Part shown: one piece after another, positions 1-8,454 of the stretch
How the letters are laid out: every line of letters starts with the position of its first letter
Position numbering within the stretch: position 1 is the first letter of the stretch
Source of the DNA: an uncultured Gemmatimonadota bacterium
Lineage (GTDB): Bacteria; Gemmatimonadota; Gemmatimonadetes; Gemmatimonadales; Gemmatimonadaceae
NCBI GenBank assembly: GCA_946479015.1
Contig: CAMLEQ010000044.1
Coordinates: 1 to 14,417 of the forward strand
Direction: 5' to 3'
Length of the DNA stretch: 14,417 bases
Program-made: the position numbers and the translations under genes
Notes under the pieces: model-generated
Seen by the model: the letters and a program-made list of their open reading frames with translations, nothing else
Database searches by the model: none
What the model was told of the DNA's origin: nothing

Positions 1-749
1 CGCCACGCGAGGAGCGCGACGAGCGCGAGCCAGAGCGCCGCGCGCGCCAGCCGCGCGCCGCGCGGCGCGGCGATCGGCGCGAGCGCGCCACGACGGCGGC
101 GCGGATCGAAGCCGCGCGCGTCGAGCGCCAGCGCGCGCTCCTCCGACTCCGTGACCAGCGACACCGCCAGCGGCCCGGCCAGCCGCGCGAGCGCGCGCAG
201 GCGGCCGGGCACGCCCCCGCCGGTGGAGAGACCACGACACCGCTGCGCGTCCTGCACCTCGCGCGCGCGCCGCCGTGCCTCGGGCACGGCCTCGAGCGAT
301 GCGACGAGGACGTAGGCGCACCACGCCGGGAGCCCGCGCTCGGCGAGCGCGCGCGTGAGCCGGCGCGGCGACACGCCGGCCACGATCCAGCCGAGCGCGC
401 CCACCGCGGCGCCGAGTCGCAGCGACACCCCGAGCGCGTCGAGCACCGCCGCCCGGCTCACGCGCGCGGAACCGATCGCGATCGCGATCGCCCCCGCCCC
501 CGCCCCCGCGGCGGACGCGTCGCCGGAGGTCGCGCTCATGATGAGCAGCAGCAGGACGGTGGGGATCGCCACCGCGCTCACGAGCGCGAGCACGCGGCGC
601 CCCATCCCGCTCCCGGTCGCCACGCCCATCGCGATCGCGAGTGCCGCCACGGCGCTCCACGGCTGCGGCCCCGTGTACGCCGCCACCACGAGCAGCAGCG
701 CCGCCGCGAGCGGTGTGAGCGGATTCCAGCGGTCGAGCGCGCCGCTCAC
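1..749 (-). CDS. ECF transporter T component (EcfT/CbiQ family), 3'-truncated
   Basis: Membrane-embedded T (transmembrane coupling) component of an energy-coupling factor vitamin or metal uptake transporter; it links the substrate-binding S component to the ATPases. The frame is open without a stop from 749 to the left edge, 249 codons, against a usual family length of about 250-270, so only the extreme C-terminus is missing. The start is GTG at 747-749, which overlaps the TGA of the upstream S-component gene as GTGA, implying translational coupling; there is no obvious Shine-Dalgarno. The translation begins near DRWNPLTPLAA and has several hydrophobic segments. It carries the two Arg-containing coupling-helix motifs of the family, EVQDAQRCRG and LALDARGFD, which contact the ATPase subunits. 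The ATPase genes are not in the window and may lie beyond the left edge. The substrate cannot be read from the sequence. Confidence 0.85.
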   Translation of the reverse strand, partial: MSGALDRWNPLTPLAAALLLVVAAYTGPQPWSAVAALAIAMGVATGSGMGRRVLALVSAVAIPTVLLLLIMSATSGDASAAGAGAGAIAIAIGSARVSRAAVLDALGVSLRLGAAVGALGWIVAGVSPRRLTRALAERGLPAWCAYVLVASLEAVPEARRRAREVQDAQRCRGLSTGGGVPGRLRALARLAGPLAVSLVTESEERALALDARGFDPRRRRGALAPIAAPRGARLARAALWLALVALLAW

Positions 750-1333
750 GGCCGCACCGGCGGCGCGGTGCGCAGTCGCGAGGCGAGGTGGCGCGGCAGC
801 CGCGCGATCACCAGCGCCACGAGCACGCACGAGAGCGGCTTGTCGAGCACGTCGGTGGACAGGCTCGCGATCTCCGCCGCATGCTCGAGCGAGATGCCGA
901 GCACGGCGCGGAGCGCCACGGTGATCACCCCCGTCCCGCTCGGCGTCACGCCGCCGAAGAGCGCGATCACGATCGGCACCGACGTGAGCGCGGCCGCCAC
1001 GCCGATCACCACCCCGGCCGCGGCGGCGGCGGGGATCGACCGGAACGCGCCGAGTCGCGCGGCAACGCCCGCGAGCGCACCGATCACGATCGTGACGGGT
1101 ATGAAGGCGAAGAGCTGTGGACTGACCAGCAATCCCAGCACGGAGTTGGAGACGATCCCCGTCACCACGCCCCCCAACGGGCCCACGAGTGCGGCGACGA
1201 GAATCGTCCCCACCGAATCGAGGTACACGGGGAGCTTCAACGCCGCGGCGATCGCGCCGAGGGCGAGGTTCAGCGCCACCGCGCGGGGAACGAGCGCGAG
1301 CGCGAGCGTGGGCAGGGGACGGCTGGCAGGCAT
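746..1333 (-). CDS. ECF transporter S component, substrate unknown
   Basis: Predicted 195-residue substrate-binding membrane subunit of an ECF importer. The length fits the S-component range (about 160-220). It has about six hydrophobic segments: roughly residues 8-32, 40-64, 66-90, 101-125, 133-147 and 166-180. The N-terminal YLDSVGTILVAALVGPLGG segment followed by GIVSN resembles the LD-x-G-T...GP-x-G-x-x-x-G pattern of many S components. The DKPLS stretch near residue 164 resembles the last-helix entry of that family. ATG at 1331-1333 was chosen because upstream ATG or GTG codons would add a non-hydrophobic leader; a -10-like TATGTT lies on this strand at 1348-1353. The gene overlaps the T component by 4 bases and is divergent from the M28 peptidase gene. 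The family assignment rests on pattern and on the T-component neighbour; the ligand is not inferred. Confidence 0.75.
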   Translation of the reverse strand: MPASRPLPTLALALVPRAVALNLALGAIAAALKLPVYLDSVGTILVAALVGPLGGVVTGIVSNSVLGLLVSPQLFAFIPVTIVIGALAGVAARLGAFRSIPAAAAAGVVIGVAAALTSVPIVIALFGGVTPSGTGVITVALRAVLGISLEHAAEIASLSTDVLDKPLSCVLVALVIARLPRHLASRLRTAPPVRP

Positions 1334-1391
1334 TCGCACGGCGACGTAACATACGAGGAGCGGGCTCGACATCACCACACCCAGACGTCTC

Positions 1392-2813
1392 ATGCCGAAC
1401 GCCATTCTCCACCGTGCCGCTCTGGTGGCGGCGATCGTCCTCGCCCCCGCTTGCCGGTCCGCCGTGCCCGTGCCGCCCGGCGAGAGCGCGGCGCGCGCGA
1501 TCAGCCCGCGCACTGGCGCCGATACCGCCGTGCTACGGCGCGACATCACGCACCTTGCCAGCGACTCGTTGGAAGGGCGGCTCACCGGCACGCCCGGAAA
1601 CGACAGCGCCGCGGCGTACATCGCCCGCCGCTACGCCGCGCTCCGGCTCGAGGCGCCGCGCGGCATCGCCGACACGAGCTGCATCCCCGTGGGGCAGCTC
1701 CGCCGCTCGATCGAGGCGCGCACCGGCACCCCGATCGCGCTCAGCGCGAAGCAGCCGTTCGCCTGCTCGTCTCTCTACCTCCAGGGCTTCGAGGCGACGT
1801 CGGTGGCGGCGGCGCACGCCGGACTGCCGGCGGCGCTCCCCGCGCAGAACGTGGTGGCGATCGTTCCGGGCACCGATCCGGCGCTCCGTGACGAGTACGT
1901 GGTGATCGGCGCGCACTACGACCACCTGGGACGCTCGGCGTTCGGCGCGCTCGATCCGGACGCGGGGGACGCGATCCGCCCCGGTGCCGATGACAACGCG
2001 TCCGGTACGGCCGCCGTGATGGAGCTGGCGCGCCTGTTCACGCGCCACCCCGCGCGCCGCTCGATGCTGTTCGTGAACTTCAGCGGCGAGGAGCTCGGCC
2101 TGCTCGGCTCCGAGTACTTCGTGGAGCATCCGCCGGTGCCGCTCGACCGCGTGGTGGCGATGCTCAACTTCGACATGGTCGGCCGGATGCGCGACGACCG
2201 TTTGATCGTGTACGGCGTGTCGTCGGCGACCGAGCTGCGCGCGATCGTGGACAGCGCGAACACCGTGGCGCCGCGACTGAACATCGCCGCCCTCGGCGAT
2301 GGCTTCGGCCCCTCCGACCAGAGCTCCTTCTACGCGAAGGGGATTCCGGTGCTCCACTTCTTCACCGACATCCACGAGGACTACCACCGGGCCACGGACG
2401 TGGCGTCGAAGATCGATGTGGCGGACGAGGCGCGCGTGGTGAATCTGGCCGAGGGCATCGCGCGCGATCTCGGCGACCGCGCCGCGCACCTCACCTTCGT
2501 GCGCACCGCGCCGCCGCCATCGCTGACGGGGGGCGTGGGGACGGGGGTGTGGTTCGGCTCGGTGCCCGACATGGGCGCGGCGGACGTGGTCGGCGTCCGG
2601 CTGGCGGGTGTGACGCCGGGGAGCCCGGCGGACAAGGCCGGCGTGAAGAAGGGGGACATCGTGGTCGAGTTCGGCGGCGTCCCCGTGAAGGACCTCTACC
2701 AGTACACCGACGCGCTGCGCGCGCACAAGCCGGGGGATGTGGTGCGGGTGGTGGTGGAGCGCGCGGGATCGCGCCTCACGTTCACCGCCACGCTGGGGCG
2801 GCGCGGGAGCTGA
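1392..2813 (+). CDS. Secreted M28 family zinc aminopeptidase with C-terminal PDZ domain
   Basis: Predicted 473-residue exported dizinc peptidase that would release N-terminal residues from peptides outside the cytoplasm. Residues 1-21 form a signal peptide ending LAPAC, so it may be a lipoprotein (Cys21), although the lipobox is imperfect. The M28 catalytic domain spans about 165-360. Visible metal ligands and catalytic residues are His175 (GAHYDH), Asp200 (GADDNASG), Glu233 as general base and Glu234 as ligand (SGEELGL), Asp261 (NFDMVG) and His332 (DYHRATD). Residues about 385-470 form a PDZ domain ([18 protein letters not shown], then [11 protein letters not shown]), a common C-terminal partner in this peptidase group that may bind substrate tails. 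The ATG at 1392 gives the signal peptide directly; there is no strong ribosome-binding site next to it. The histone deacetylase-family gene follows after 16 bases and is probably co-transcribed. Confidence 0.93.
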   Translation: MPNAILHRAALVAAIVLAPACRSAVPVPPGESAARAISPRTGADTAVLRRDITHLASDSLEGRLTGTPGNDSAAAYIARRYAALRLEAPRGIADTSCIPVGQLRRSIEARTGTPIALSAKQPFACSSLYLQGFEATSVAAAHAGLPAALPAQNVVAIVPGTDPALRDEYVVIGAHYDHLGRSAFGALDPDAGDAIRPGADDNASGTAAVMELARLFTRHPARRSMLFVNFSGEELGLLGSEYFVEHPPVPLDRVVAMLNFDMVGRMRDDRLIVYGVSSATELRAIVDSANTVAPRLNIAALGDGFGPSDQSSFYAKGIPVLHFFTDIHEDYHRATDVASKIDVADEARVVNLAEGIARDLGDRAAHLTFVRTAPPPSLTGGVGTGVWFGSVPDMGAADVVGVRLAGVTPGSPADKAGVKKGDIVVEFGGVPVKDLYQYTDALRAHKPGDVVRVVVERAGSRLTFTATLGRRGS

Positions 2814-2829
2814 GGGGCGCTCGGCCATC

Positions 2830-3729
2830 GTGCTGCTCGCCTGGTCCTCCGCCGCGTACGCCATCCCGCTGCCGCCGGGGCATCGCTTCCCGATGGAGAA
2901 GTACGCCCTCCTGCGCGACCGGGTGGTGCGCGAGAGGGTGCTGACGGCCGACCGGCTGCGCGAGCCGGAGCGCGCCGCGCGCGACGAGCTGCTGCTCGCG
3001 CACACCGCGTCGTACGTCCAACGCTTCACCGCGGGGGAGCTCGACGCCGCCGAAGTGCGTCGCCTCGGATTCCCCTGGTCGCCGCCGCTGGTGGAGCGGT
3101 CGTACCGCTCGGTGGGGGGGACCATCGCCGCTTGCCGCGCCGCGCTGGAGCACGGCGTGGCGGTGAATCTCGCGGGCGGGACGCATCACGCCTTCGCCGA
3201 CCATGGCGAGGGCTTCTGCGCGTTCAACGACGTGGCGGTGGCCATCCGCGCGCTCCAGCGCGATGGCGCCGTGCGTCGCGCCGCGGTGGTCGATCTCGAC
3301 GTGCACCAGGGAAACGGCACGCACGCGATCTTCGCCGGCGATGCGAGCGTGTACACGTTCAGCATGCACGGCGGGCGGAACTATCCATTCCACAAGGTCC
3401 CCGGCACGCTCGACATCGAGCTCGCCGACGGCACCGGCAACGCGGAGTACCTGCGACTGCTCGCGGAGGCGCTGCCGCGCGTGCTCCTCGCGGCGCGTCC
3501 CGAGCTGGTGGTGTATCTGGCGGGCGCCGACCCGCACGAGCGCGACCGCCTGGGACGGCTCGCGCTCACCTTCGATGGGCTCGCGCGGCGCGACGCGATG
3601 GTGCTCGAGGGGTGCCGGGAAGTGGGGATCCCCGTGGCGGTGGTGATCGCCGGGGGTTACGGCCGCGATGTCGCGGACACCGTGGAGGCGCACGTCCGCA
3701 CCGTCCGCGTCGCGGCCGCCTTCGCCTGA
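2830..3729 (+). CDS. Histone deacetylase-family (class IV-like) zinc amidohydrolase
   Basis: Predicted 299-residue cytosolic enzyme of the arginase/deacetylase fold, which removes acyl groups from amines (protein lysine, polyamine or small-molecule substrates in bacteria). The paired active-site histidines are His119-His120 (GGTHHAF). Zinc ligands are Asp157 and His159 (DLDVHQGNG) and Asp234 ([12 protein letters not shown]). The transition-state tyrosine is Tyr277 (AGGYG). GEGFCAFND and [16 protein letters not shown] resemble the class IV (HDAC11-like) branch more than AcuC or polyamine deacetylases. The start is GTG 2830, which places [10 protein letters not shown] near residue 13 as in relatives and has a purine-rich GAGGGG about 14 bases upstream. 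An ATG at 2737 would lie inside the M28 gene and add an unrelated Trp/Arg-rich leader. No N-terminal export signal is convincing. The family call is secure; the substrate is unknown. Confidence 0.93.
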   Translation: MLLAWSSAAYAIPLPPGHRFPMEKYALLRDRVVRERVLTADRLREPERAARDELLLAHTASYVQRFTAGELDAAEVRRLGFPWSPPLVERSYRSVGGTIAACRAALEHGVAVNLAGGTHHAFADHGEGFCAFNDVAVAIRALQRDGAVRRAAVVDLDVHQGNGTHAIFAGDASVYTFSMHGGRNYPFHKVPGTLDIELADGTGNAEYLRLLAEALPRVLLAARPELVVYLAGADPHERDRLGRLALTFDGLARRDAMVLEGCREVGIPVAVVIAGGYGRDVADTVEAHVRTVRVAAAFA

Positions 3730-3739
3730 CCGCCGGGGG

Positions 3740-3769
3740 TTGACGCGTGGAGCGCGCGGGCTTGATTAC
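3740..3769 (+). promoter_or_regulatory. Possible promoter upstream of the alpha/beta hydrolase
   Basis: TTGACG at 3740-3745 is a good -35. It sits in GGGTTGACGCG, the same 11-mer as the -35 region of the tetR promoter at 10760-10770. Seventeen or eighteen bases downstream is only a weak -10 (TGATTA or GATTAC, 3763-3769). It lies in the 66-base gap between the deacetylase stop and the hydrolase ATG at 3796. Confidence 0.35.
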
Positions 3770-3795
3770 GCCGCGCCACCGACGCGTCGCTCGTC

Positions 3796-4741
3796 ATGCC
3801 ACCAATTCCTCCTCCTCGCGAATCAGGCTACACCACCACCACGCCGGTCCCGCTCTGGTGGTGCGCGTACGGCCCCGCCGGCCCCGCTGGGGGGGTGCGC
3901 GAACGGCCCCGCCGGCGCGCCCCGCGGGCTCGGGCTGCACGGCGGGCCGGGCGCGCCCCACGACTACCTGCTCCCGCAGATGCTCCGGCTCGCCGAGCGG
4001 TGGGAGCTGGTGTTCTACGACCAGCGGGGGGGCGGGAGGTCGCGCACCGACGATCGCGCGCCGATCGGGTGGCGCACGCACGTGGAGGACCTCGCGCTCG
4101 TGGCGCGCGAGCTGGGCACCGTGCCCCTCTCGCTCGTGGGGTACTCGTGGGGCGGGCTGCTCGCGCTGCTCTACGCCGCCGCGGCGTTCGACCCCGGCGA
4201 CCCACCCCTTCCCTCCGGCGCCCCCGTGCCCGCGCGCATGGTGCTCATCGACCCCGCGCCCGTGACGCGCGAGTTCCGCGATGCGTTCGAGCGCGAGCTC
4301 GCACGGCGAGGGAACACGGAGGTCGTGCGGCGGCTCCGCGAGGAGCTCGCCGCATCGGGGCTTCGCGAGCGCGACGTCGACGCGTACCGCCAGCGCGCCT
4401 TCGAGCTGAGCGTCGCCGGCTACTTCGCCCACCCCGAGCGCGCGCACGATCTCACCCCGTTCCGCGTGATGGGACGCGTGCAGCAGTCGGTGTGGGAGAG
4501 CCTGGGGCGGTTCGATCTCCTGCCGCGCCTCGCGCGCGTGCGCTGCCCGGCGCTCGTGCTGCACGGACGCGAGGATCCCATCCCGCTCGCCTCCTCGGAG
4601 GCCGCGGCGCGCGCGCTCCCCGATGCGCGGCTGGTGGTGCTCGACGACAGCGGGCACGTGCCGTACGTCGAGGCGCCCGAGGCGCTCTTCCCGGCGATCG
4701 AGCGCTTCCTCGACGAGACCGCTCCGCTCGCGCGGTCCTGA
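3796..4741 (+). pseudogene. S33-type alpha/beta hydrolase (proline iminopeptidase-like), frame split by a 34-bp duplication
   Basis: Serine hydrolase related to proline iminopeptidases. The start codon and the first 29 residues (ATG 3796, MPPIPPPRESGY...WWCAYGPAG) are in one frame. The rest of the protein, from APRGLGLHGGPG to the TGA at 4739-4741, is in the +1 frame. The catalytic features are in the second part: oxyanion loop HGGPGAPHDYL, FYDQRGGGRSR, nucleophile elbow GYSWGG, the Asp of LHGREDPI and the His of DSGHVPYVEAPE. The break coincides with an imperfect 34-bp tandem duplication (3842-3916). Removing one unit rejoins the frames exactly and yields a 303-residue protein of normal family length. 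The second frame has no well-placed start of its own; its nearest ATG (3668) lies inside the deacetylase gene and would add about 80 unrelated residues. It may be a pseudogene, a phase-variable gene or a sequencing error. Confidence 0.75.
3842..3916 (+). repeat. Imperfect tandem duplication, 34-bp period
   Basis: Bases 3842-3882 match 3876-3916 with 5 differences in 41 positions (offset 34). The shared core is GTGCGCG-[T/A]-ACGGCCCCGCCGGC, starting at 3861 and at 3895. Because 34 is not a multiple of three, the second unit shifts the hydrolase reading frame. Confidence 0.85.
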
Positions 4742-4775
4742 CGCCGCATCCACTTTCATGGAGGAGATGCCCCCG

Positions 4776-5039
4776 ATGCCCAACCGAGCCGGCTCACCGC
4801 GGGCGTTCGCGCTCGACGACGACACGCCCGCCGACCGCCGGCGCTACCTGGCGCTCCGGGCGGTCACCGTGGAGCTGCTGGGCAAGGTGCGCTACCTCAA
4901 CCAGGTGGCGATCGCGATGCGCACGGGGATGCTCGACCTCGAGGGAGCGGCGCAGGAGATCGACCTCACCGAGCGCCAGCTCCACGAGCTCGTGCGCCGC
5001 ATGCGCGATGCGGCCGGGCTCGACGACGCCGGGGCCTGA
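4776..5039 (+). CDS. Small helical protein of unknown function
   Basis: 87-residue protein that I do not recognise. The start is ATG 4776 (MPNRAGSPRAF). A strong ribosome-binding site, GGAGGAG at 4760-4766, lies nine bases upstream and decides against the in-frame ATGs at 4758 and 4767. The sequence is predicted mostly alpha-helical: residues about 18-45 (RRYLALRAVTVELLGKVRYL) and 55-82 (EGAAQEIDLTERQLHELVRR). The second half could form a small helix-turn-helix-like or coiled unit. There are no cysteines, membrane segment or signal peptide. It starts 34 bases after the hydrolase stop and ends 21 bases before the next unknown gene, so it is likely in the same transcript as that gene. Confidence 0.75.
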   Translation: MPNRAGSPRAFALDDDTPADRRRYLALRAVTVELLGKVRYLNQVAIAMRTGMLDLEGAAQEIDLTERQLHELVRRMRDAAGLDDAGA

Positions 5040-5060
5040 ATCCTGCCGCTCCTCCGTCAC

Positions 5061-5885
5061 GTGACCGCGCGTACCACACCATACGAGATCATCCTCGAGC
5101 CGCTCGAGCAGACCGCATTCCCCGCCATCGCCGCGGAGGCGGAGCAGCGCGGCGTGGACGCGCGGCGGCGCGACCAGTTCCTCCTCCTCGGCCACGTCGG
5201 GGCCACGCTCAAGGACATCGTCCCCGACGACGCGCCCCCCGACGCGCTCGACGAGTACGGCGAGCTGCTGTACCAGGGATACCAGTTCTGGACGTACGGC
5301 CGCCGCCTGTACGTGCTCGACGACGCGGTGGCCGAGCGCCTCACCGCCCCGCGGCTCGACCTGGGCGACTGGCGGCTGGCCGCGCCGCCGGCGTGCTACA
5401 TCCAGCTCCCCTACCAGCGCGTGTGGGCGCGCGTGTCCGCCGAAGCGGCGTTCGAGCCCGTGGACGGATGCTTCGCGGTGGTGGACGACACGGCGCCGGC
5501 GCCGGACGCCGGCTCACACCTGCGCGTACAGCTCATCCTCGGCTTCCGCCGCGATCGGCCGGGGATCTCGCTCGTGTCGTACCGCACCGACCTGGACCCG
5601 CGCACGGCGCCGCGCCACGCGCAGGCGCCGTGGCGCGAGAACGCGCCGGCGTTCTCGAACGCCCTCCCCGGCGGGGAGCTGCGCGGGCTGCGCTCGCTCG
5701 TCACCACGAGCGAGCTCGAGGCGCTGGTGCTCCGCACCTTCCACTATCTCGACACCCACCCGCTCGCCCTGCATCTCGAGCCCGGCTCCGAGCGCGAGGG
5801 GGAGACGACGCTCGAGCACGTGCTGGTGCGGCCGGACGCCGGCGCGGCGTCGCGGAACGGGGCCGGGGAGAAGGATCCCGCGTAG
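5061..5885 (+). CDS. Hypothetical protein, 274 residues
   Basis: Not recognised. It starts at GTG 5061; no later in-frame Met exists, and no good ribosome-binding site precedes it. It is predicted soluble, with no signal peptide or membrane helix. Conserved-looking blocks are RDQFLLLGHVGATLKDIVPD (about residues 37-56), DEYGELLYQGYQFWTYGRR (64-82), a proline/aromatic stretch around CYIQLPYQRVWARVS (112-126) and an acidic-hydrophobic C-terminal domain containing LRTFHYLDTHPLAL. The high Trp/Tyr content in 70-130 suggests a compact mixed alpha/beta fold. The last 25 residues look disordered. It lies 21 bases after the 87-residue gene and 84 bases before polX; a short GC hairpin follows it. Confidence 0.7.
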   Translation: MTARTTPYEIILEPLEQTAFPAIAAEAEQRGVDARRRDQFLLLGHVGATLKDIVPDDAPPDALDEYGELLYQGYQFWTYGRRLYVLDDAVAERLTAPRLDLGDWRLAAPPACYIQLPYQRVWARVSAEAAFEPVDGCFAVVDDTAPAPDAGSHLRVQLILGFRRDRPGISLVSYRTDLDPRTAPRHAQAPWRENAPAFSNALPGGELRGLRSLVTTSELEALVLRTFHYLDTHPLALHLEPGSEREGETTLEHVLVRPDAGAASRNGAGEKDPA

Positions 5886-5913
5886 GCGGATCGCGCACCG
5901 GCGTCCGAGCGCT

Positions 5914-5931
5914 GGGGCGCCCGCGCGCCCC
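5914..5931 (+). terminator. Short GC hairpin, possible terminator
   Basis: GGGGCGC (5914-5920), loop CCGC, GCGCCCC (5925-5931): a perfect 7-bp stem between the unknown gene and polX. There is no T-tract, so termination is uncertain; in such GC-rich DNA short stems also occur by chance. Confidence 0.3.
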
Positions 5932-5933
5932 GA

Positions 5934-5962
5934 TTCCTCAATGCCGCTCCCCGCCCTATCTT
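5934..5962 (+). promoter_or_regulatory. Probable promoter of polX, leaderless type
   Basis: A -10-like TATCTT at 5957-5962 lies 7 bases before the polX ATG (5970), so transcription would begin at or beside the start codon. TTCCTC at 5934-5939, 17 bases further upstream, is a weak -35. There is no ribosome-binding site before this ATG, which agrees with a leaderless mRNA. Confidence 0.5.
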
Positions 5963-5969
5963 CCCACGC

Positions 5970-7712
5970 ATGGATCCCCGCACCGTCGCCCACGTCCTCA
6001 CGCAGATCGGCGACCTGCTCGAGCTGCACGGGGAGAACCGGTTCAAGAGCGCCGCCTACAGGAACGCGGCGCGCGCCGTGGCGGGGCTCGATACCGACGA
6101 CCTGCGCGCCCTCGTCCGCTCCGGCGCGCTCGCGCAGCTCGCGGGGGTGGGCCCCGCCACGCTCGCCGTGATCTCCGAGCTGGTGGACACGGGGGAGTCC
6201 TCGTACTTCGAGCAGCTGCGCGAGGACACGCCCGAGGGGCTGCTCGAGATGCTCCGCGTGCCGGGGCTCGGCACCTCCAAGATCCACGCCATTCACGAGG
6301 GGCTCGGCATCGACACGGTGCACGAGCTCGAGCAGGCGGCGCGCGACGGGCGCCTCGCCGCGCTCCCGCGCTTCGGCGAGAAGACGGCGGAGAAGATCCT
6401 GCGGGGGATCGCCTACCTGAAGGAGACGAGCGCGTACGTGTTGTATCCGCACGCGCTCGCGGAGGCACAGCGGCTGCTCGCGGCGGTGGCGCGCCACCCC
6501 GGCGTGGAGCGCGCGGAGATCGCGGGCTCGCTCCGGCGGCGGCGCGAGGTGATTCGCGACATCGACATCGTCGCCGCGTGCCGTGAGGCGCCGGTGGAGG
6601 TGGCCGCATCCTTCGCGCGGCTCCCGGCGGTTCGCGACGCCGTGGGCGTGGGCGGGCGCTCGGTGTCCATCCGCTTCGTGGACGGCACGCTGCTCGACCT
6701 GCACTGCGCCGCGCCGGACGAGTTCGCGGTCGCGCTCTGGCGCGCCACCGGGAGCGCGGAGCACGAGCGCGAGGTGCGCGAGCGCGCCACCGCGCGCGGA
6801 CTCGTGCTCGCGGAGGACACGCTGCGCGATGCCGACGGCCGGGCGCTTCGCATCCCCGACGAGCCCGCGCTGTACGACGCGGTCGGGCTGCCGTACATCG
6901 AGCCCGAGCTGCGCGAGGGGCGCGGCGAGGTGGACGCCGCCGCGCGCCACGCGCTCCCCGCGCTCATCACGCCACTCGACATCCGCGGCGTGCTGCACTG
7001 CCACTCCCGCTACTCCGACGGCAAGGCGACGATCGGCGAGATGGCGGCGGCGGCGAAGGCGCGCGGGTGGAGCTATCTCGGGATCTCCGACCACTCGCAG
7101 TCCGCGTTCTACGCCGGCGGGTTGACGCGCGATGCGGTGCTCGCGCAGCACGAGGAGATCGACCGGGTGAACGAGGAGCTCCCCGGGTTTCGCGTGCTCA
7201 AGGGGATCGAGGCCGACATCCTCGCCGATGGGCGCATCGACTACGAGCCCGAGCTGCTCGACCGCTTCGACTTCGTGATCGCGTCGGTGCACTCGCGCTT
7301 CGCCATGGAGCGCGCCGCCATGACCGAACGCGTGCTGCGCGCGCTCGACGATCCGCACGTGACCGTGCTCGGCCATCCCACCGGGCGGCTCCTCCTCACG
7401 CGCGAGGCGTACGCGATCGACATGGATGCGGTGATGGCGAAGGCGGCCGAGGTGGGAGTGGCGGTGGAGCTGAACGCGGACCCGCACCGGCTCGATCTCG
7501 ACTGGCGGTCGTGCCGAGAGGCGAAGCGCCTCGGCTGCACGATCGAGATCGGCCCCGACGCGCACACCACGGGCGGACTGGACAACGTGGAGATCGGGGT
7601 CGGCATCGCGCGGAAGGGATGGCTCGAGCCGGCCGACGTGCTCAACACCATGGACGCGGATGCCGTCGCGGCGCGAGCCCGGCGGCGGAGGGAATCGATT
7701 GCCGAAGCGTGA
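5970..7712 (+). CDS. polX: Family X DNA polymerase / 3'-5' exonuclease PolX
   Basis: 580-residue PolX, normal full length (about 570-580), a gap-filling repair polymerase of base-excision and break repair with a phosphoesterase domain. The N-terminal 8-kDa region and helix-hairpin-helix motifs are at LAGVGPATL (57-65), VPGLGTSKI (97-105) and [12 protein letters not shown] (132-143). The Pol-beta nucleotidyltransferase signature is [15 protein letters not shown], with catalytic Asp197 and Asp199 and the third carboxylate Asp243 (TLLDLH). ATGSAEHE (259-266) corresponds to the nucleotide-binding TGS region. The C-terminal PHP domain (about 337-575) shows its metal ligands: His343, His345, Asp350, His375, Glu414, His441, His469, Asp530 and His532, so the exonuclease should be active. 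The start at ATG 5970 is supported by homologous N-terminal length and the -10 element just upstream. The 3' end overlaps nth by 14 bases. Confidence 0.97.
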   Translation: MDPRTVAHVLTQIGDLLELHGENRFKSAAYRNAARAVAGLDTDDLRALVRSGALAQLAGVGPATLAVISELVDTGESSYFEQLREDTPEGLLEMLRVPGLGTSKIHAIHEGLGIDTVHELEQAARDGRLAALPRFGEKTAEKILRGIAYLKETSAYVLYPHALAEAQRLLAAVARHPGVERAEIAGSLRRRREVIRDIDIVAACREAPVEVAASFARLPAVRDAVGVGGRSVSIRFVDGTLLDLHCAAPDEFAVALWRATGSAEHEREVRERATARGLVLAEDTLRDADGRALRIPDEPALYDAVGLPYIEPELREGRGEVDAAARHALPALITPLDIRGVLHCHSRYSDGKATIGEMAAAAKARGWSYLGISDHSQSAFYAGGLTRDAVLAQHEEIDRVNEELPGFRVLKGIEADILADGRIDYEPELLDRFDFVIASVHSRFAMERAAMTERVLRALDDPHVTVLGHPTGRLLLTREAYAIDMDAVMAKAAEVGVAVELNADPHRLDLDWRSCREAKRLGCTIEIGPDAHTTGGLDNVEIGVGIARKGWLEPADVLNTMDADAVAARARRRRESIAEA

Positions 7713-8454
7713 ACCGGGGCGCTCCCCGAAGAAGCGGCCGGCGCGAGCGACGCCGGCGGCGAAGCGGAGCGCCAGGAAGGGCGCGGCCGCCACGAGCGCG
7801 CCGCCGCGCCGTCGCCGGGCGGCGGCGACTCCCGAGCTCGCCGACGAGCTCTACCTGCGGTTGGCGGTGGCCTATCCCGACGCCCACTGCGCGCTCGACC
7901 ACCGGAACGCCTACGAGCTGCTCGTGGCGACGATCCTCAGCGCACAGTGCACCGACGCGCGCGTGAACATGGTCACCCCCGCCCTGTTCGCGCGCTATCC
8001 CACCGCGCACGACCTCGCCGGCGCCGACCGTGAGGAACTGGAGGAGCTGATCAAGAGCACCGGCTTCTTCCGCAACAAGGCGAAGAGCCTCCTCGGCATG
8101 GCGAGCGCCGTCGTGGAGCGCCACGGCGGAGCGATCCCCTCCACCATGGAGGAGCTCACGTCCCTCCCCGGCGTGGGGCGCAAGACGGCGAACGTCATCC
8201 TCGGCAACGCCTTCGGGATGAACGAGGGCGTGGTGGTGGACACGCACGTGGGGCGTCTCGCCAACCGCCTCGGGCTCACCGCGCACGACGACCCGGTGAA
8301 GATCGAGGCCGACCTCGTGCGGCTCGTGCCGCGCGACCGCTGGACGATGCTCTCGCACCTGCTCATCGAGCACGGCCGCCGCGTATGCGAGGCGCGGACG
8401 CCGAAGTGCGCGATCTGCCCACTCGCCGACCTGTGCCCCTCAGCCCGCCCATGA
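7699..8454 (+). CDS. nth: Endonuclease III, with basic N-terminal extension
   Basis: DNA glycosylase/AP lyase that removes oxidised pyrimidines. The start is TTG 7699, preceded six bases upstream by GGAGGG (7687-7692) and overlapping the polX stop by 14 bases; this gives 251 residues against about 210-220 in E. coli. The excess is a Lys/Arg/Ala/Pro-rich tail (residues about 2-43), probably disordered and DNA-binding. The core has [13 protein letters not shown] (75-86), the helix-hairpin-helix [13 protein letters not shown] with catalytic Lys162, catalytic Asp181 ([13 protein letters not shown]) and the iron-sulfur loop Cys230-x6-Cys237-x2-Cys240-x5-Cys246. All key residues are present. Its stop overlaps the EVE gene as ATGA. 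A further upstream ATG (7660) is possible but has no ribosome-binding site. Confidence 0.97.
   Translation: MPKREPGRSPKKRPARATPAAKRSARKGAAATSAPPRRRRAAATPELADELYLRLAVAYPDAHCALDHRNAYELLVATILSAQCTDARVNMVTPALFARYPTAHDLAGADREELEELIKSTGFFRNKAKSLLGMASAVVERHGGAIPSTMEELTSLPGVGRKTANVILGNAFGMNEGVVVDTHVGRLANRLGLTAHDDPVKIEADLVRLVPRDRWTMLSHLLIEHGRRVCEARTPKCAICPLADLCPSARP

Noticed and set aside
355..924. Plus-strand frame over the ECF genes
   Set aside because: Ser/Ala/Arg low-complexity product; the minus strand has convincing T and S components with overlapping starts.
3668..4741. Intact hydrolase starting at ATG 3668
   Set aside because: That start is inside the deacetylase gene and adds about 80 residues unlike the family, while the natural N-terminus is visible in the other frame at 3796.
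5514..7793. A 759-residue open frame on the minus strand opposite polX
   Set aside because: The plus strand encodes PolX with all catalytic residues. The minus frame is His/Arg/Glu-rich low-complexity translation, typical of antisense frames in GC-rich DNA.
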